In this document: one piece after another, positions 1 to 12,960 of the stretch
Layout: the number at the start of each line of letters is the position of its first letter
Position numbering within the stretch: position 1 is the stretch's first letter
Source: Anadara kagoshimensis
Taxonomy: Eukaryota; Mollusca; Bivalvia; Arcoida; Arcidae
Direction of reading: 5' to 3'
Assembly (NCBI GenBank): GCA_021292105.1
Contig: CM037870.1
Span: forward strand, 22,336,424-22,400,423
Length of the DNA stretch: 64,000 nt
The notes under the pieces: model-generated
Database searches by the model: none
Seen by the model: only the letters and a program-made list of their open reading frames with translations
What the model was told of the DNA's origin: nothing
Translations under genes and position numbers: made by a program

Positions 1-939
1 TATTGCTCATGTAAAACTGTTGAGCTATGTTGAAACACACTGGTCATGTAAAACTGTTGAGCTATGTTGAAACACACTTGTCATGGAAAGCTGTTGAGCT
101 ATGTTGAAACACACTGCTCATGAAAAACTGTTGACCTGTGTTGAAAAACACTGGTCATGTAAAACTGTTGAGCTATGCTGAAACACACTGGTCATGTTAA
201 ACTGTTGAGCTATGTTGAAACACACTGGTCATGTTAAACTGTTGAGCTATGTTGAAACACACTGCTCATGAAAAACTGTTGACCTGTGTTGAAAAACACT
301 GGTCATGTAAAACTGTTGAGCTATGTTGAAACACACTGGTCATGTTAAACTGTTGAGCTATGTTGAAACACACTGGTCATGTTAAACTGTTAAGCTATGT
401 TGAAAAACACTGGTCATGTAAAACTGTTGAGCTATGATGAAACACACTGGTCATGTTAAACTGTTGAGCTATGTTGAAACATAAGGCTCAGTAAATCTTG
501 ACCTATGTTGAAACATATTGCTCATGTAATACTGTTAAGCTATGTTGAAACACACTGGTTATGTAAAACTGTTAAGCTATGTTGAAAAACACTGGTCATG
601 TAAAACTGTTGAGCTATGATGAAACACACTGGTCATGTTAAACTGTTGAGCTATGTTGGAACATAAGGCTCAGTAAATCTTGACCTATGTTGAAACATAT
701 TGCTCATGTAATACTGTCAAGCTATGTTGAAACACACTGGTCATATAAAACTGTTGACCTATGTTGAAACACTGCTCATGTAAAACTGTTGAGCTATGTT
801 GAAACATACTGCTCATGTAAAACTGTTAAAACACACTGGATATGTACAACTGTTGAACTATGTTAAAATACACTAGTCACATAAAACTATTGAGTGATTT
901 TGAAACACACTGGTCACATAAAACGTTTAAGCTATGTTA
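1..939. repeat. 37-bp minisatellite array (truncated by window start)
   Basis: About 25 copies of a 37-bp unit read as 'gagctatgttgaaacacac' followed by 'tggtcatgtaaaactgtt'. Copies are moderately diverged, with recurring variants (tgttgacctgtg, aaaaacactgg, gatgaaac). A block of about 180 bp that includes an odd unit (acataaggctcagtaaatc) occurs at roughly 389-542 and again at 571-724, and a second variant pair recurs 148 bp (four units) apart near 112 and 262. These are internal block duplications. The array decays toward 939 and continues beyond the left edge of the window. Confidence 0.95.
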
Positions 940-1312
940 CATGGATACCAACTTATTGCAATCCTTAACCAGCAACCAAGCACACAAAAATAAAGCCAAG
1001 TAGATTAAAGATTAATGATTAACACCATAAGGAATACTGCAGCTAATGAGACAGGATAAAAATAATCCTAATCCTTCCCAAAGCCAATAAGGTTAAACAA
1101 ACTATATTTCTAACATTATAATTAACATTAAGATCAAGCCAGTAAATTCAACACATTCATAACTAATATCAGTCTTTTAGGTCAAGCAACTCCAAACAAT
1201 TGGATACAAACTGGACCCAGCCTCATGTTCATTAGTATAAAAAAAATACCAACCCAGCACCTCCACAATTATCAGACCATCTGGGGATCAAAATAAATTC
1301 TATTCAATCATC
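940..1312. other. Unique AT-rich spacer
   Basis: Non-repetitive spacer between the 37-bp and 57-bp arrays. I see no open frame, RNA gene or mobile-element terminus in it. Confidence 0.6.
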
Positions 1313-4300
1313 ATGTACAGCTGACTAGCTGTCCTTCCTATGACAGCTTGAACTACACCAATACAAAGTCCTGACGAGCTGACTAGCTGTCCTTCCTATG
1401 ATAGCTTGAATTCCTCCAATACAAAGTCCTAGCCATCTGACTAGCTGTCCTTCCAATGGGACTTGAACTATACCAATACAAAGTCCTAGCCATCTGACTA
1501 GCTATCCTTCCAATGTGACTTGAACTATACCAATACAAAGTCCTAGCTAGCTGTCTAGCTGTCCTTCCAATGCGACTTGAACTATACCAATACAAAGTCC
1601 TAAATAGCAGTCTAGCTGTCCTTCCAATGCGACTTGAACTATACTAATACAAAGTCCTAGCCAGCTGACTAGCTATCCTTCCAATGCGACTTGAACTATA
1701 CCAATGCAAAGTCCTAGCCAGCTGTCTAGCTGTCCTTCCAATGTGACTTGAACTATACCAATACAAAGCCCTTACCAGCTGTCTAGCTGTCCTTCCAATG
1801 TGACTTGAACTATACCAATACAAAGTCCTTACCAGCTGTCTAGCTGTCCTTCCAATGCGACTTGAACTATACCAATACAAAGTCCTAAATAGCAGTCTAG
1901 CTGTCCTTCCAATGCGACTTGAACTATACTAATACAAAGTCCTAGCCAGCTGACTAGCTATCCTTCCAATGCGACTTGAACTATACCAATACAAAGTCCT
2001 AGCCAGCTGTCTAGCTGTCCTTCCAATGTGACTTGAACTATACCAATACAAAGCCCTTACCAGCTGTCTAGCTGTCCTTCCAATGCGACTTGAACTATAC
2101 CAATACAAAGTCCTAAATAGCAGTCTAGCTGTCCTTCCAATGCGAATTGAACTATACTAATACAAAGTCCTAGCCAGCTGACTAGCTGTCCTTCCAATGC
2201 AACTTGAGCTATACCAATACAAAGTCCTAGCCAGCTGACTAGCTGTCCTTCCAGTGCGACTTGAACTATACCAATACAAAGTCCTAGCCATCTGACTAGC
2301 TATCCTTCCAATATGACTTGAACTATACCAATACAAAGTCCTAGCTAGCTGTCTAGCTGTCCTTCCAATGTGACTTGAACTATACCAATACAAAGTCCTT
2401 ACCAGCTGTCTAGCTGTCCTTCCAATGCGACTTGAACTATACCAATACAAAGTCCTTACCAGCTGTCTAGCTGTCCTTCCAATGTGACTTGAACTATACC
2501 AATACAAAGTCCTTACCAGCTGTCTAGCTGTCCTTCCAATGTGACTTGAACTATACCAATACAAAGTCCTTACCAGCTGTCTAGCTGTCCTTCCAGTGCG
2601 ACTTGAACTATACCAATACAAAGTCCTTACCAGCTGACTAGCTGTCCTTCCAATGTGACTTGAACTATACCAATACAAAGTCCTAGCCAGCTGACTAGCT
2701 GTCCTTCCAATGTGACTTGAACTATACCAATACAAAGTCCTTACCAGCTGTCTAGCTGTCCTTCCAATGCGACTTGAACTATACCAATACAAAGTCCTAA
2801 ATAGCAGTCTAGCTGTCCTTCCAATGCGAATTGAACTATACTAATACAAAGTCCTAGCCAGCTGACTAGCTGTCCTTCCAATGCGACTTGAACTATACCA
2901 ATACAAAGTCCTAGCCAGCTGACTAGCTGTCCTTCCAATGCGACTTTAACTATACCAATACAAAGTCCTGGCCATCTGACTAGCTATCCTTCCTATGACA
3001 GCTTGAACTATACCAATACAAAGTCCTAGCCAGCTGTCTAGCTGTCCTTCCAATGCGACTTGAACTATACCAATACAAAGTCCTAAATAGCAGTCTAGCT
3101 GTCCTTCCAATGCGACTTGAACTATACTAATACAAAGCCTTTACCAGCTGACTAGCTGTCCTTTCTATAAGACTTGAACTATACCAATACAAAGTCCTAG
3201 CCATCTGACTAGCTGTCCTTCCAATGCGACTTGAACTATACCAATAAAAAGCCCTTACCAGCTGTCTAGCTGTCCTTCCTATGTGACTTGAACTATACCA
3301 ATACAAAGCCTTTACCAGCTGACTAGCTGTCCTTTCTATAAGACTTGAACTATACCAATACAAAGTCCTAGCCATCTGACTAGCTATCCTTCCTATAGGG
3401 CTTGAACTATACCAATACAAAGTCCTAGCCAGCTGTCTAGCTGTCCTTCCAATGTGACTTGAACTATACCAATACAAAGCCCTTACCAGCTGTCTAGCTG
3501 TCCTTCCAATGTGACTTGAACTATACCAATACAAAGTCCTTACCAGCTGTCTAGCTGTCCTTCCAATGCGACTTGAACTATACCAATACAAAGTCCTAGC
3601 CAGCTGACTAGCTATCCTTCCAATGCGACTTGAACTATACCAATACAAAGTCCTAAATAGCAGTCTAGCTGTCCTTCCAATGCGACTTGAACTATACTAA
3701 TACAAAGTCCTAGCCAGCTGACTAGCTATCCTTCCAATGCGACTTGTACTATACCAATACAAAGTCCTAGCCAGCTGTCTAGCTGTCCTTCCAATGTGAC
3801 TTGAACTATACCAATACAAAGTCCTAGCCATCTGACTAGCTATCCTTCCAATGTGACTTGAACTATACCAATACAAAGTCCTAGCTAGCTGTCTAGCTGT
3901 CCTTCCAATGTGACTTGAACTATACCAATACAAAGTCCTTACCAGCTGTCTAGCTGTCCTTCCAATGCGACTTGAACTATACCAATACAAAGTCCTAAAT
4001 AGCAGTCTAGCTGTCCTTCCAATGTGACTTGAACTATACCAATACAAAGTCCTTACCAGCTGTCTAGCTGTCCTTCCAATGCGACTTGAACTATACCAAT
4101 ACAAAGTCCTAAATAGCAGTCTAGCTGTCCTTCCAATGTGACTTGAACTATACCAATACAAAGCCTTTACCAGCTATCTAGCTGTCCTTCCAATGCGACT
4201 TGAACTATACCAATACAAAGTCCTAAATAGCAGTCTAGCTGTCCTTCCAATGCGACTTGAACTATACTAATACAAAGTCCTAGCCATCTGACTAGCTATC

Positions 4301-5700
4301 CTTCCAATGCGACTTGAACTATACCAATACAAAGTCCTAGCCAGCTGACTAGCTGTCCTTCCAATGCGACTTTAACTATACCAATACAAAGTCCTAGCCA
4401 TCTGACTAGCTATCCTTCCTATGTGACTTGAACTATACCAATACAAAGCCTTTACCAGCTGTCTAGCTGTCCTTCCTATAAGACTTGAACTATACCAATA
4501 CAAAGTCCTAGCCATCTGACTAGCTATCCTTCCTATAGGGCTTGAACTATACCAATACAAAGTCCTAGCCATCTGACTAGCTGTCCTTCCAATGTGACTT
4601 GAACTATACCAATACAAAATCCTAGCCAGCTGTCTAGCTGTCCTTCCAATGTGACTTGAACTATACCAATACAAAATCCTAACCAGCTGTCTAGCTGTCC
4701 TTCCGATGGGACTTGAACTATACCAATACAAAGTCCTAGCCATCTGACTAGCTGTCCTTCCAATGGGACTTGAACTATACCAATACAAAGCCCTTACCAG
4801 CTGTCTAGCTGTCCTTCCAATGTGACTTGAACTATACCAATACAAAGTCCTAGCCATCTGACTAGCTGTCCTTCCAATGGGACTTGAACTATACCAATAC
4901 AAAGTCCTAGCCATCTGACTAGCTGTCCTTCCAATGGGACTTGAACTATACCAATACAAAGTCCTGGCCAGCTGACTAGCTGTCCTTCCAATGCGACTTG
5001 AACTATACCAATACAAAGTCCTAGCCATCTGACTAGCTGTCCTTCCAATGCGACTTTAACTATACCAATACAAAGTCCTGGCCAGCTGACTAGCTGTCCT
5101 TCCTATGACAGCTTGAACTATACCAATACAAAGTCCTGGCCAGCTGACTAGCTGTCCTTCCTATGACAGCTTGAACTATACCAATACAAAGTCCTAGCCA
5201 GCTGTCTAGCTGTCCTTCCTGTAGGGCTTGAACTATACCAATACAAAGTCCTAAATAGCCGTCTAGCTGTCCTTCCAATGTGACTTGAACTATACCAATA
5301 CAAAGTCCTATCCAGCTGTCTAGCTGTCCTTCCAATGCGACTTGAACTATACCATTACAAAGTCTTTACCAGCTGTCTAGCTGTCCTTCCTATGCGACTT
5401 GAACTGTACCAATAAAAAGTCCTAGCCAGCTGACTAGCTGTCCTTCCAATGTGACTTGAACTATACTATTACAAAATCTTTACCAGCTGACTAGCTGTCC
5501 TTCCAATGTGACTTGAACTATACTAATACAAAGCCTTTACCAGCTGACTAGCTGTCCTTCCAATGTGACTTGAACTATACCATTACAAAGTCCTTGCAAG
5601 CTGACTAGCTGTCTTTCGTATGACAGCTTGAATTACACCAATACAAAGTCCTAACCAACTGACTAGCTGCCATCTTTATGCGGCTTGAATTGCACCAAAA
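1313..5700. repeat. 57-bp minisatellite array
   Basis: About 77 copies of a 57-bp unit, for example 'tagctgtccttccaatgtga', 'cttgaactataccaatacaa', 'agtcctagccagctgac'. The period is divisible by three and the reverse strand of the monomer lacks stops, so long 19-residue-periodic open frames (YWYSSSHIGRTARQLVRTL) appear. These are not evidence of a gene: frames end wherever a variant monomer brings a stop, and no splice or start context is shared. A distinctive variant junction (cctaaatagcagtctagctg) recurs near 1600, 1885, 2112, 2796, 3081, 3650, 3992, 4109 and 4223. The spacings are whole multiples of 57, which indicates higher-order duplication. Edge copies (before 1400 and after 5580) are the most diverged. 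Confidence 0.97.
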
Positions 5701-5897
5701 ATGTCAATCCATTAATCCCAATAGAGACTAAAATTGAAGTTTTAAATGTTTTTGCACAAAACATATTTTACAATAGTAACTTTCCGAGGAAACCGGAATT
5801 CATGAAATATTGATTTTAAAGGCTTTGTTTTGGAGAAGAATCCTGCAGATCTGCAGGGCATTGAGAAAAATAGAAATGGGAATTTAACTTGATAATT

Positions 5898-5999
5898 ATG
5901 GCAGATGATACACTACCGTTCAGATTGAAAATTTTTCAAATGTTGACAGGTGTAAAAATGAAAGTAAAAAAGCCAGGTGTTTTGAACATACAATGTTGA
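5898..5999 (+). CDS. Small open frame, 33 codons, function unknown
   Basis: Starts MADDTLPFRLKIFQML and runs 33 codons to TGA. The ATG context (attATGG) is acceptable and amino-acid use looks protein-like for such AT-rich DNA. A possible donor (CAG/GTGTAA) lies inside, so it could instead be a first exon. No family is recognised and no partner exon was found. Chance is a serious alternative at this length. Confidence 0.18.
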   Translation: MADDTLPFRLKIFQMLTGVKMKVKKPGVLNIQC

Positions 6000-7154
6000 T
6001 AGGTAAATGTGTGCAGATATACCTGTAATGTTGACATAATAATATCATTAAATTATTTACCTTGTTGCCTCCAATTACTTCACATATATAATGTCCAAAC
6101 TATAACACTATTGTAACATCACACACAATAATACTACCCATAAATTATTTGAATAATAAAACATTCAACTTCCGTCATAATTACAAAGTTTTAAATCTTA
6201 ATGTCCGCCAACAATATTTTGTTCTTCATAGGTAATGCATAAAGTTTTTGAAAATTAGCTGATGACTCTTTTTACATGAGATTTAAGTTTGTATAACTAC
6301 ATAATTATTTTTTAAAAAGGAGTTCAGCGGCATTTTATTTAAAACATGGATTTGACATGAAATAAACGCGAAATCTTGACACATGACAATCCTGACCTAT
6401 TATTGAATTCTTGCACCTAATATGTCTTTCTGTTCATCCAAGTGACAGTATGACAATGGTTTGTTGAGGATTTAAGTTTCGAAACAATGCACATTGGTTT
6501 AAGTTACTTTTTTAAAGAGGGGTGGGAGGGGAGACCAGCAAAGGTCTTAAAGTAAAGATTTATGAGTTAACGCCTTTTGTCAAGAATTTGAATTAATAGT
6601 ATTCACATAATACAATTAAGATTTAATTTGAATGTGAAATACATTATTAATTTATGTAGTGCCTTATATACCCTGTCTCTTGTGGCTCCATAGATATGAA
6701 GAGACCCCGGCAGTTGGCAGTCATGTATTATATGAGAAAAAATAACCCATCTGTCTATAGTCCTGTGACCCATATTGACTTTCTTTTATATGAAAAGAGT
6801 GTGCCATTTGCAGCAGAGATGTTCATGCATTTACTACTTTCACTTTTAATTCAGATGTATGATTTTGATGCAGTCACATTATTGAATATATCCAAAGGCT
6901 TGATTTCACACTGCACTTTAACAGTTATTTCTCCTAATTTTTCTTGCAGGGTTTTATGATATTATAATGTTTTCATGTTGCAATAAGATTCAATCTTTTA
7001 GACAGGATGTTGGGATTAGTTTGTCTATATATGTATACTTAGTTTTCTTCTGTTGTTGAAATATTGTAATCAGAAAGGTTTTCATATTACACTTTGATAT
7101 TGGTGAGCAAAAATATTGTTTTTGCATAGTGATGATTCCTTCACAAAATATATC

Positions 7155-7226
7155 TTAGTGACCAGTTCTTAATTGGTGAAAGGAACCCTCAAAATAATTC
7201 TTTGGAAGCCTATATGTACCATCTGA
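7155..7226 (-). CDS. Possible terminal exon, minus strand
   Basis: On the minus strand a pyrimidine-rich acceptor (gtttgtcaatttgcttcag) precedes about 23 codons including GTYRLPKNYFEGSFHQLRTG and ending in TAA. The same frame is open upstream for a further 38 codons, which are hydrophobic and look intronic. No preceding exon with a matching donor was identified and no family is recognised. Confidence 0.18.
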   Translation of the reverse strand, partial: SDGTYRLPKNYFEGSFHQLRTGH

Positions 7227-8097
7227 AGCAAATTGACAAACACTCAAACAATTAATGGTCAAAGTATCACATAGGCTAGTGGAGACAGAGGAAATATGAT
7301 CAATAATTATATAAGTCAGTACTTTGACCACTGCAGGTGTCACAATTCGTCTTGGTTGTTTTTAACAAATTCAAATTTCACCAGATAAATTTATGTTTCA
7401 CTCTGCCATCTTTTTTATTTCTCCACTGGGATTTTTAGACATGAAAATGGTTAGATATGGTATGGGATATGTGTATGTTTTTCCTTGATATCCGATTGAG
7501 AATGGGATAAATTAGTCGCATCATATTAGCCTCTTTGAGACTGAGCCCAGTTAAAGTTCTTGGTCATCTCAGCATAGTTTACGACTGAACTATCAGATCA
7601 CCATGCATAGTTATATAACCATAGTTTATGTTTGATTCACAGAACCAGATATAAATGTAGGGTTTTCCTGTCTTTTTCTGAGTGTTTTCACAACAAAACA
7701 ATGGCTTGACCCCAGCCAAGTCAGACATTTATATTGTTTAAATCACCACTGTTTTTGCATTGAAGAAATTTGAAGAGAAATAATTATTGTACATTTGTGA
7801 ATGGATGGTACAAGTTTCAGGACAGTAAGTTATGACTGAGCATCAGGTTAGTTTTGATAAGTGATAAGACTAGAGCTACATTAGTTCTACAGTCACTTGA
7901 TTTTACAATCAGTTTAATTTCACTATAAAAATAACTTTAATTTTACTTGAATTTTTAACCAATTACAAGTTAATGCCCAAATGAAAAACAAATATAACCT
8001 TGTAAGTAGATGATGTCACAATGTATCATAATGACATTTATATATACATAAATCATTACTATTATTGATACAACTTTTACATGAAATTAGAGTGAGA

Positions 8098-8207
8098 AAA
8101 ATAAACAGTTAACAATACACATTAAAATAAACAGTTAACAATACACATTAAAATAAATAGAAATATTACTATACACATTAAAATAAATAGAAATATTACT
8201 ATAGTTA
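8098..8207. repeat. Short tandem duplications (27-30 bp)
   Basis: The segment contains two adjacent copies of a ~27-bp unit (ataaacagttaacaatacac followed by attaaa) and then two copies of a related ~31-bp unit (aaataaatagaaatattact followed by atacacatt). It looks like an incipient minisatellite. Confidence 0.8.
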
Positions 8208-10468
8208 CTTACAGTTATTTGAATTTAAATCCAGAAAGAAAACAATTGAAGGTATAATTTACTGTTGAGTATGTATGTAATACACCAGTATAGTATACCA
8301 TACATGTTTTTGACCCAGTGGCTATAAACCAAAATAAAACCTTATACCTATGGACATCATGTCAAAAATGCTCATCAAAAACTGTCCATCTGTCACATTA
8401 CCATACCATAACATATTAATATTATCTTTATATACCATTATACAGCTTAAGATGACATTCATGTGTGACTTAGTCTCCAGCATTATTAATTCATATCTCT
8501 GGATTAAAACAATACATCCTACATATGTGCATATATGTATATGCACATGTGTAAATCCACATAATGTTCATTATACTAATATTTTCACCCAAATTATACA
8601 ATATGTATATGCATGTATATATTTTAAATGTTTTTTCCCCCTCTTACTTCTAGTATAACTACATCTAATTCTATGTTGGGGCGCAAGCGAGTGGTGTTGT
8701 CTTCTGACAACTCTTGTTAGGTTAAACTATTCATGAGACTCACATTTAATGGCATGGATCCCAAAAAAGCCACATTTTTTTAAATGTGATGTAAATTAAG
8801 CCCTGTCACTATTAACTTATAAATAAATGTAAATTTGTTAGAAAGCCATGCAAGGAGTTTGTATATTGGAGATTACAATTTGAATTTTCAAAACTTCAAT
8901 TCTTTTTCAAAGTATTTTACAATGAATGTGAGTAAGCTTGTCTTACTAAACTAACCGTTGCCAAATTTGAATTACAAATTTGCCTTAAAGAAGGTCAGGC
9001 ATGACTGCATGTTACCAGAATAACTTTTGTAGTTTTATAATTGTTGAATTGGGATACAGAATCTAAATTTTTACAAGTAATTTGTAAGTTATAGAGGCCA
9101 GGCTATAATTGTTGTGATCTATGACAGTCATATCAGGATAATATACTTGTGTTTTGTTACATTTGCTCGGCCGTTGTTATATTCAGCCAAACAGTCACTG
9201 CTCTGCCGTCTTTATTACGTTGTTGTAGATTTCAGTCGTATAACTTGCTTTGTAAGACAACTATGTTTCAATATAGTAACTGACCATAATCAGAATTTAT
9301 AATCAAAAATTATAATGTTTGAACATCATTGGCACTTAACAACTTGTACAGCTTTATATAACAAGAACTGCATTTATGTTTCATTCATGTTTGACTTTGA
9401 TTTTTGTCATGCTCAAAAGACAAAAACTCACATTAAGGATAAATGGTTTTCTGAGTACTTTTGTTTTTGAAAAAGTAAGAAATTACCTGTCTACCAGGAA
9501 CTTTCTTGTAAATGCATAGTTGGCAATTTGTTTTAAACATGTTAAACACCACATTACTAACTTAAAATTCTCAAATGTACCCAACCTGGATACAAAATTT
9601 GTACAAAACCCCTAACTGTAACAACTTAACTATTTCAATACTTTTAACTTAACACCGCAACATTTACACTCTACAACCTTACTTCAGAAGCAATGTATTT
9701 GTGACTTATAAAAAAGCTACAAGACAGATTGTTCAGACAATGATTGTACATATACGTACATATAATTACAGATTTTATTATACCAGTCACAACCATACAT
9801 TTTGGAAGCAACAAGTAAAAAAAGAAGTGAGCAAGCAGGCCTTACATACTGCTAGATGACTCAGAAATCACCTGCAACACAGAGAAATTAACTAAACAGA
9901 GCAAGTTAAAGTTGTGTGATTGCATGTGGCATTCAGTAGACATGATAAGTCAAAAGTAAGTTAGTGAAACCAGTAGGTTTATTCTGTTTTAATGTTTTAA
10001 AAAGTTCAATTTTTCAATTTTCATAAAGTTATTATATTGTGACTCTATAGAATGAAGTATTTATATTACGGTATACAGATTTTGTGAAGTTATAACATGT
10101 ACATTACATATATACATTTTATACACCCCATGGACTAGATAAAGTTATATTTACTAGTACTCTTGACTTTATTTACTAATCTTATTTAAGTATTTAACAA
10201 ATATACATACCAACACATGAATGTCATCACAACATATATTGGTACATGAAATGTGAGTCTGTGACACCTGTCAGTACTGTGTCAAGCTTACAGTCACTAG
10301 GTACTACTGTTAAAAATTGTCATGTGAAAAAAAACCAACAGGGTCTATATCACTGAATTATACAAATATTACCTCATATGACATGATAAAAAACTGATAA
10401 ACTTTAACAACATTGTTATGAAATTTCTGCAGGTGAATTGAAAATATGTAACTAGATCTGGCATATTT
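8208..10468. other. Unique AT-rich region, no gene recognised
   Basis: Non-repetitive sequence. A near-perfect inverted repeat of about 30 bp made of alternating CA/TG/TA steps lies at 8521-8551. A slightly GC-richer patch at 9160-9270 holds a 62-codon plus-strand frame with no coding character. Possible minus-strand splice signals around 9850-9880 enclose only about 25 bp. Nothing firmer is supported. Confidence 0.5.
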
Positions 10469-10800
10469 GTTATTATCCCCTCCCAAACAAAGTTTGGGGG
10501 AGAATAGGATTTGGCCTGTACTTACATCCAATGTATGCATGTACGTTACACTTTAACAAATTTATTTTTAACAGAATTTAATGAAACCTTATACAAGGGT
10601 TTATTGTCATAATATCTCAGACAAGTTTGTGTTTTGTTACTGGGGAACCCTATTTGACAGAGTTATTGCCCTTTGTTGAGTGAAATATTACTATTATGGC
10701 TCTAAAACTTTATTTCTCAACAGATTTTAATGAAACTAGACACAATGGTTTATCATGGTAAAACTTGCAGAAGTTTTTATTAACATTTTAAATAGTTGCT
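10469..10800. repeat. Dispersed repeat fragment, bivalve type
   Basis: Begins with a palindromic core (cccaaacaaagtttggg), then two degenerate internal units of about 150 bp. Each carries 'acagaatttaatgaaac' or 'acagattttaatgaaact', then a ggtttat...cat word and an 'agaagttt/acaagttt' word. This layout matches a repeat that I recall as abundant in bivalve genomes. It encodes nothing and its exact ends are unclear. Confidence 0.5.
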
Positions 10801-11009
10801 GCAGACACATGGATTTTTACCATGAATTATCATGATCAATGACCACACTAACTGCTGTATAGAGGTTAAACAAAGAACAAAACTGGTGTGGATTTTAACA
10901 TGGCTATTACAGACAAGACACTGGATGCTGTATACAAGTGACAGTTTGTATTATTATACCTTTTGTAAATTTATCGAAATTTGATTGGTTGATAAGCGTT
11001 TAGGTAAAT

Positions 11010-11362
11010 TTAATGTCACCCTGGGATTTCTGAAAATCTTACATCACAGGGTTCGGTTGATATTTCGCAAAATGTCACATGCGCAGAAAAACTGTGTATG
11101 TGGTTCAAATGCATTTGTCTTCTAAATCAGTAAAACGCTTTTCCAAAGTAATGTTAAATATAATTAATTTTACAAGTGTCTCGCAAGTTGCTTACAGACA
11201 TCATGATTTTCAATCCAGTATACTTTGGTTGCACAGTATAATAAACACCATTAATCGGTACAATAAATTAATATTACATTTCTGATAGGAAGACAGTCTT
11301 TATTGTCACCCCTCAAAATTCATTGTCATTGAAATTTCTCAGGGTGACAATATGGACTGTCA
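11010..11362. mobile_element. Possible TIR element (decayed)
   Basis: An inverted pair flanks the segment: 'tgtcaccctgggatttctg' on the left and 'gaaatttctcagggtgaca' on the right. The right part is itself a hairpin with perfect 10-bp arms (attgtcaccc at about 11301, gggtgacaat ending near 11350). The inside has a 68-codon frame with no transposase resemblance. No clear target-site duplication was found, so a chance arrangement or an old MITE are both possible. Confidence 0.3.
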
Positions 11363-12469
11363 CTCTTTTAGAAATGTAATATTTACATAATGTAACACTT
11401 TACGATGAACACCTTACTGAAGGGAGTAAAACAGTGTTCAATCTAGAAGGGACCCTTGCTCTGTTGACCCTAAAATAATGATTTTGTCCCACAAGAATAT
11501 ATTCTTTGGGCCAACTCTGGTCCATCTTTTTAGTTTTAATATGTCGAGTTTTGAACAAACCCAGTTCTACCTCTTTCTCATTTATATTTTTTCATTGACT
11601 TAATACTGATCTTTTCGATTGAAACACATTGAGTTACATATATGTTATAATATGAAGCCAACTTTTGAAAATATGGCCCCTGGCCTGGGCCAGGATGACC
11701 CCACAAAATGAATACATTACTGGATTGAACACTAGATAAAAGTAAGATTAGCTAAAAGAGAATGATTGTTATGTAACATATATTAACTTGCTTTTAAATC
11801 TGAATGCCACTACTTATGTTATTTAATGACAGGATAACGTAAAATTATTATCATTTTTGAAAAAAATAGTGAAATTCTCATTTAAGGTCTTCCTACTGGC
11901 AAAAGAGTTTTTGCTATGAAGGCTCAATTTTACCATTTAATAGACAGTTGTTCTTAGTCCATAGGGACTACAGTGTTGAACAAACACCAGATTTTAAAAA
12001 ATATACAATTCATTGCTGTTGCCCTCTATTAATTTGCCTTATAAATATATGCTGACGAGACGTGGCATTCAGATTCTAAGATCACCAACAATCCCCAACA
12101 ATATATTATTAAGTCTTAAAAAAGCCAGGTTACACATTAATGTTCTACAGCAATTAAGGCCATATCATTTTGTTTATTTTGAATAATGGTGGAGAAAATA
12201 CAAATAATTTTGCCCCCAAAATTGGTAAAGGATATAAAATCTAAGTATTAATAATCTATACTTGTACCATTGGTGACCTTAACATCTGAATTATCATGTC
12301 TGGTTAAAAATAAATGTTGGAGATCTTTGCCATAAATTGGCCTCAATATTTATTTAAACAGGGTAGCCCCTATGTACTAGAATGATCTTTTGTCAATTAA
12401 TGTTTTTTTAATTATTTTTAAAAATGATTACAAATTAATGTTTTTTTCTTTCATTAAGTAACAAATATA
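11363..12469. other. Unique AT-rich region, no gene recognised
   Basis: Single-copy sequence without convincing open frames, splice pairs or transposon ends. Confidence 0.5.
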
Positions 12470-12960
12470 GTGATCCCCACCTTTCCAAGAAAGAAAGGGA
12501 TATTAAATTGGAGTTGTCGTTCATCCATCTGTCAGGAATTCTTGTCTGCGGTAATTCTCCAAAATTATGAAGCACTATTTCAACGAAACGTGGTGCAAAG
12601 CATCAACATTTATAGGAGATGTGCTTATTAAATAAGTAACCCGAGTTGGTGTGCTCATTTACCTTGGAGATATGTCCCTTTGACGGAAAAAGCTAAATCT
12701 GATTTAATGCTCTGAAACTAATAAATTATTCATTTTATGAACTTTGCTCCAAAAATAGGTAACAGGTAAAACTTTTGAATTAAATTTTCACAAAATTGAA
12801 AAATGCCTTCATAATGTAATTCAGACAAATTTTGTTTGGGTAATTCATCAAAACTATGAAGCATTATTTTCCAGAAACTTTTGCCAAAGCATCCACATTG
12901 ATAGGAGATGAGCATATCATTAATTTAAACTAATTCTCCAAAATATGAAGCACTATGAAC
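12470..12960. repeat. Dispersed repeat with internal units, abutting the 30-bp array
   Basis: Starts with 'gtgatccccacctttccaag' and 'gttcatccatctgtcagg', typical of a bivalve dispersed repeat. A unit running from 'taattctccaaaattatgaa' to 'ataggagatgtgc' at about 12550-12625 recurs diverged at about 12838-12912 (taattcatcaaaactatgaa), and a third start (taattctccaaaatatgaag) at about 12930 runs straight into the 30-bp array. It carries no coding signal. Confidence 0.55.

Larger units (their letters stand above)
5701..8097. other. Unique AT-rich region without a clear gene
   Basis: Single-copy AT-rich sequence. It holds only short open stretches: a 33-codon frame at 5898-5999, an 87-codon plus-strand frame at 6696-6959 that I do not trust, and a possible minus-strand exon at 7155-7226. 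A 14-bp palindrome (ctgcagatctgcag) lies near 5854. I recognise no transposon end here. Confidence 0.5.

Noticed and set aside
1383-5335. 19-residue repeat protein on the minus strand (YWYSSSHIGRTARQLVRTL)
   Set aside because: It follows from the 57-bp period. The frame is broken repeatedly by variant monomers and offset frames are open too.
6696-6959. 87-codon plus-strand frame
   Set aside because: Composition and context are like chance frames in AT-rich DNA, with no domain and no start or splice support beyond a weak 'ccatag'.
9114-9302. 62-codon frame in a slightly GC-richer patch
   Set aside because: Hydrophobic random-like sequence with no splice or domain support.
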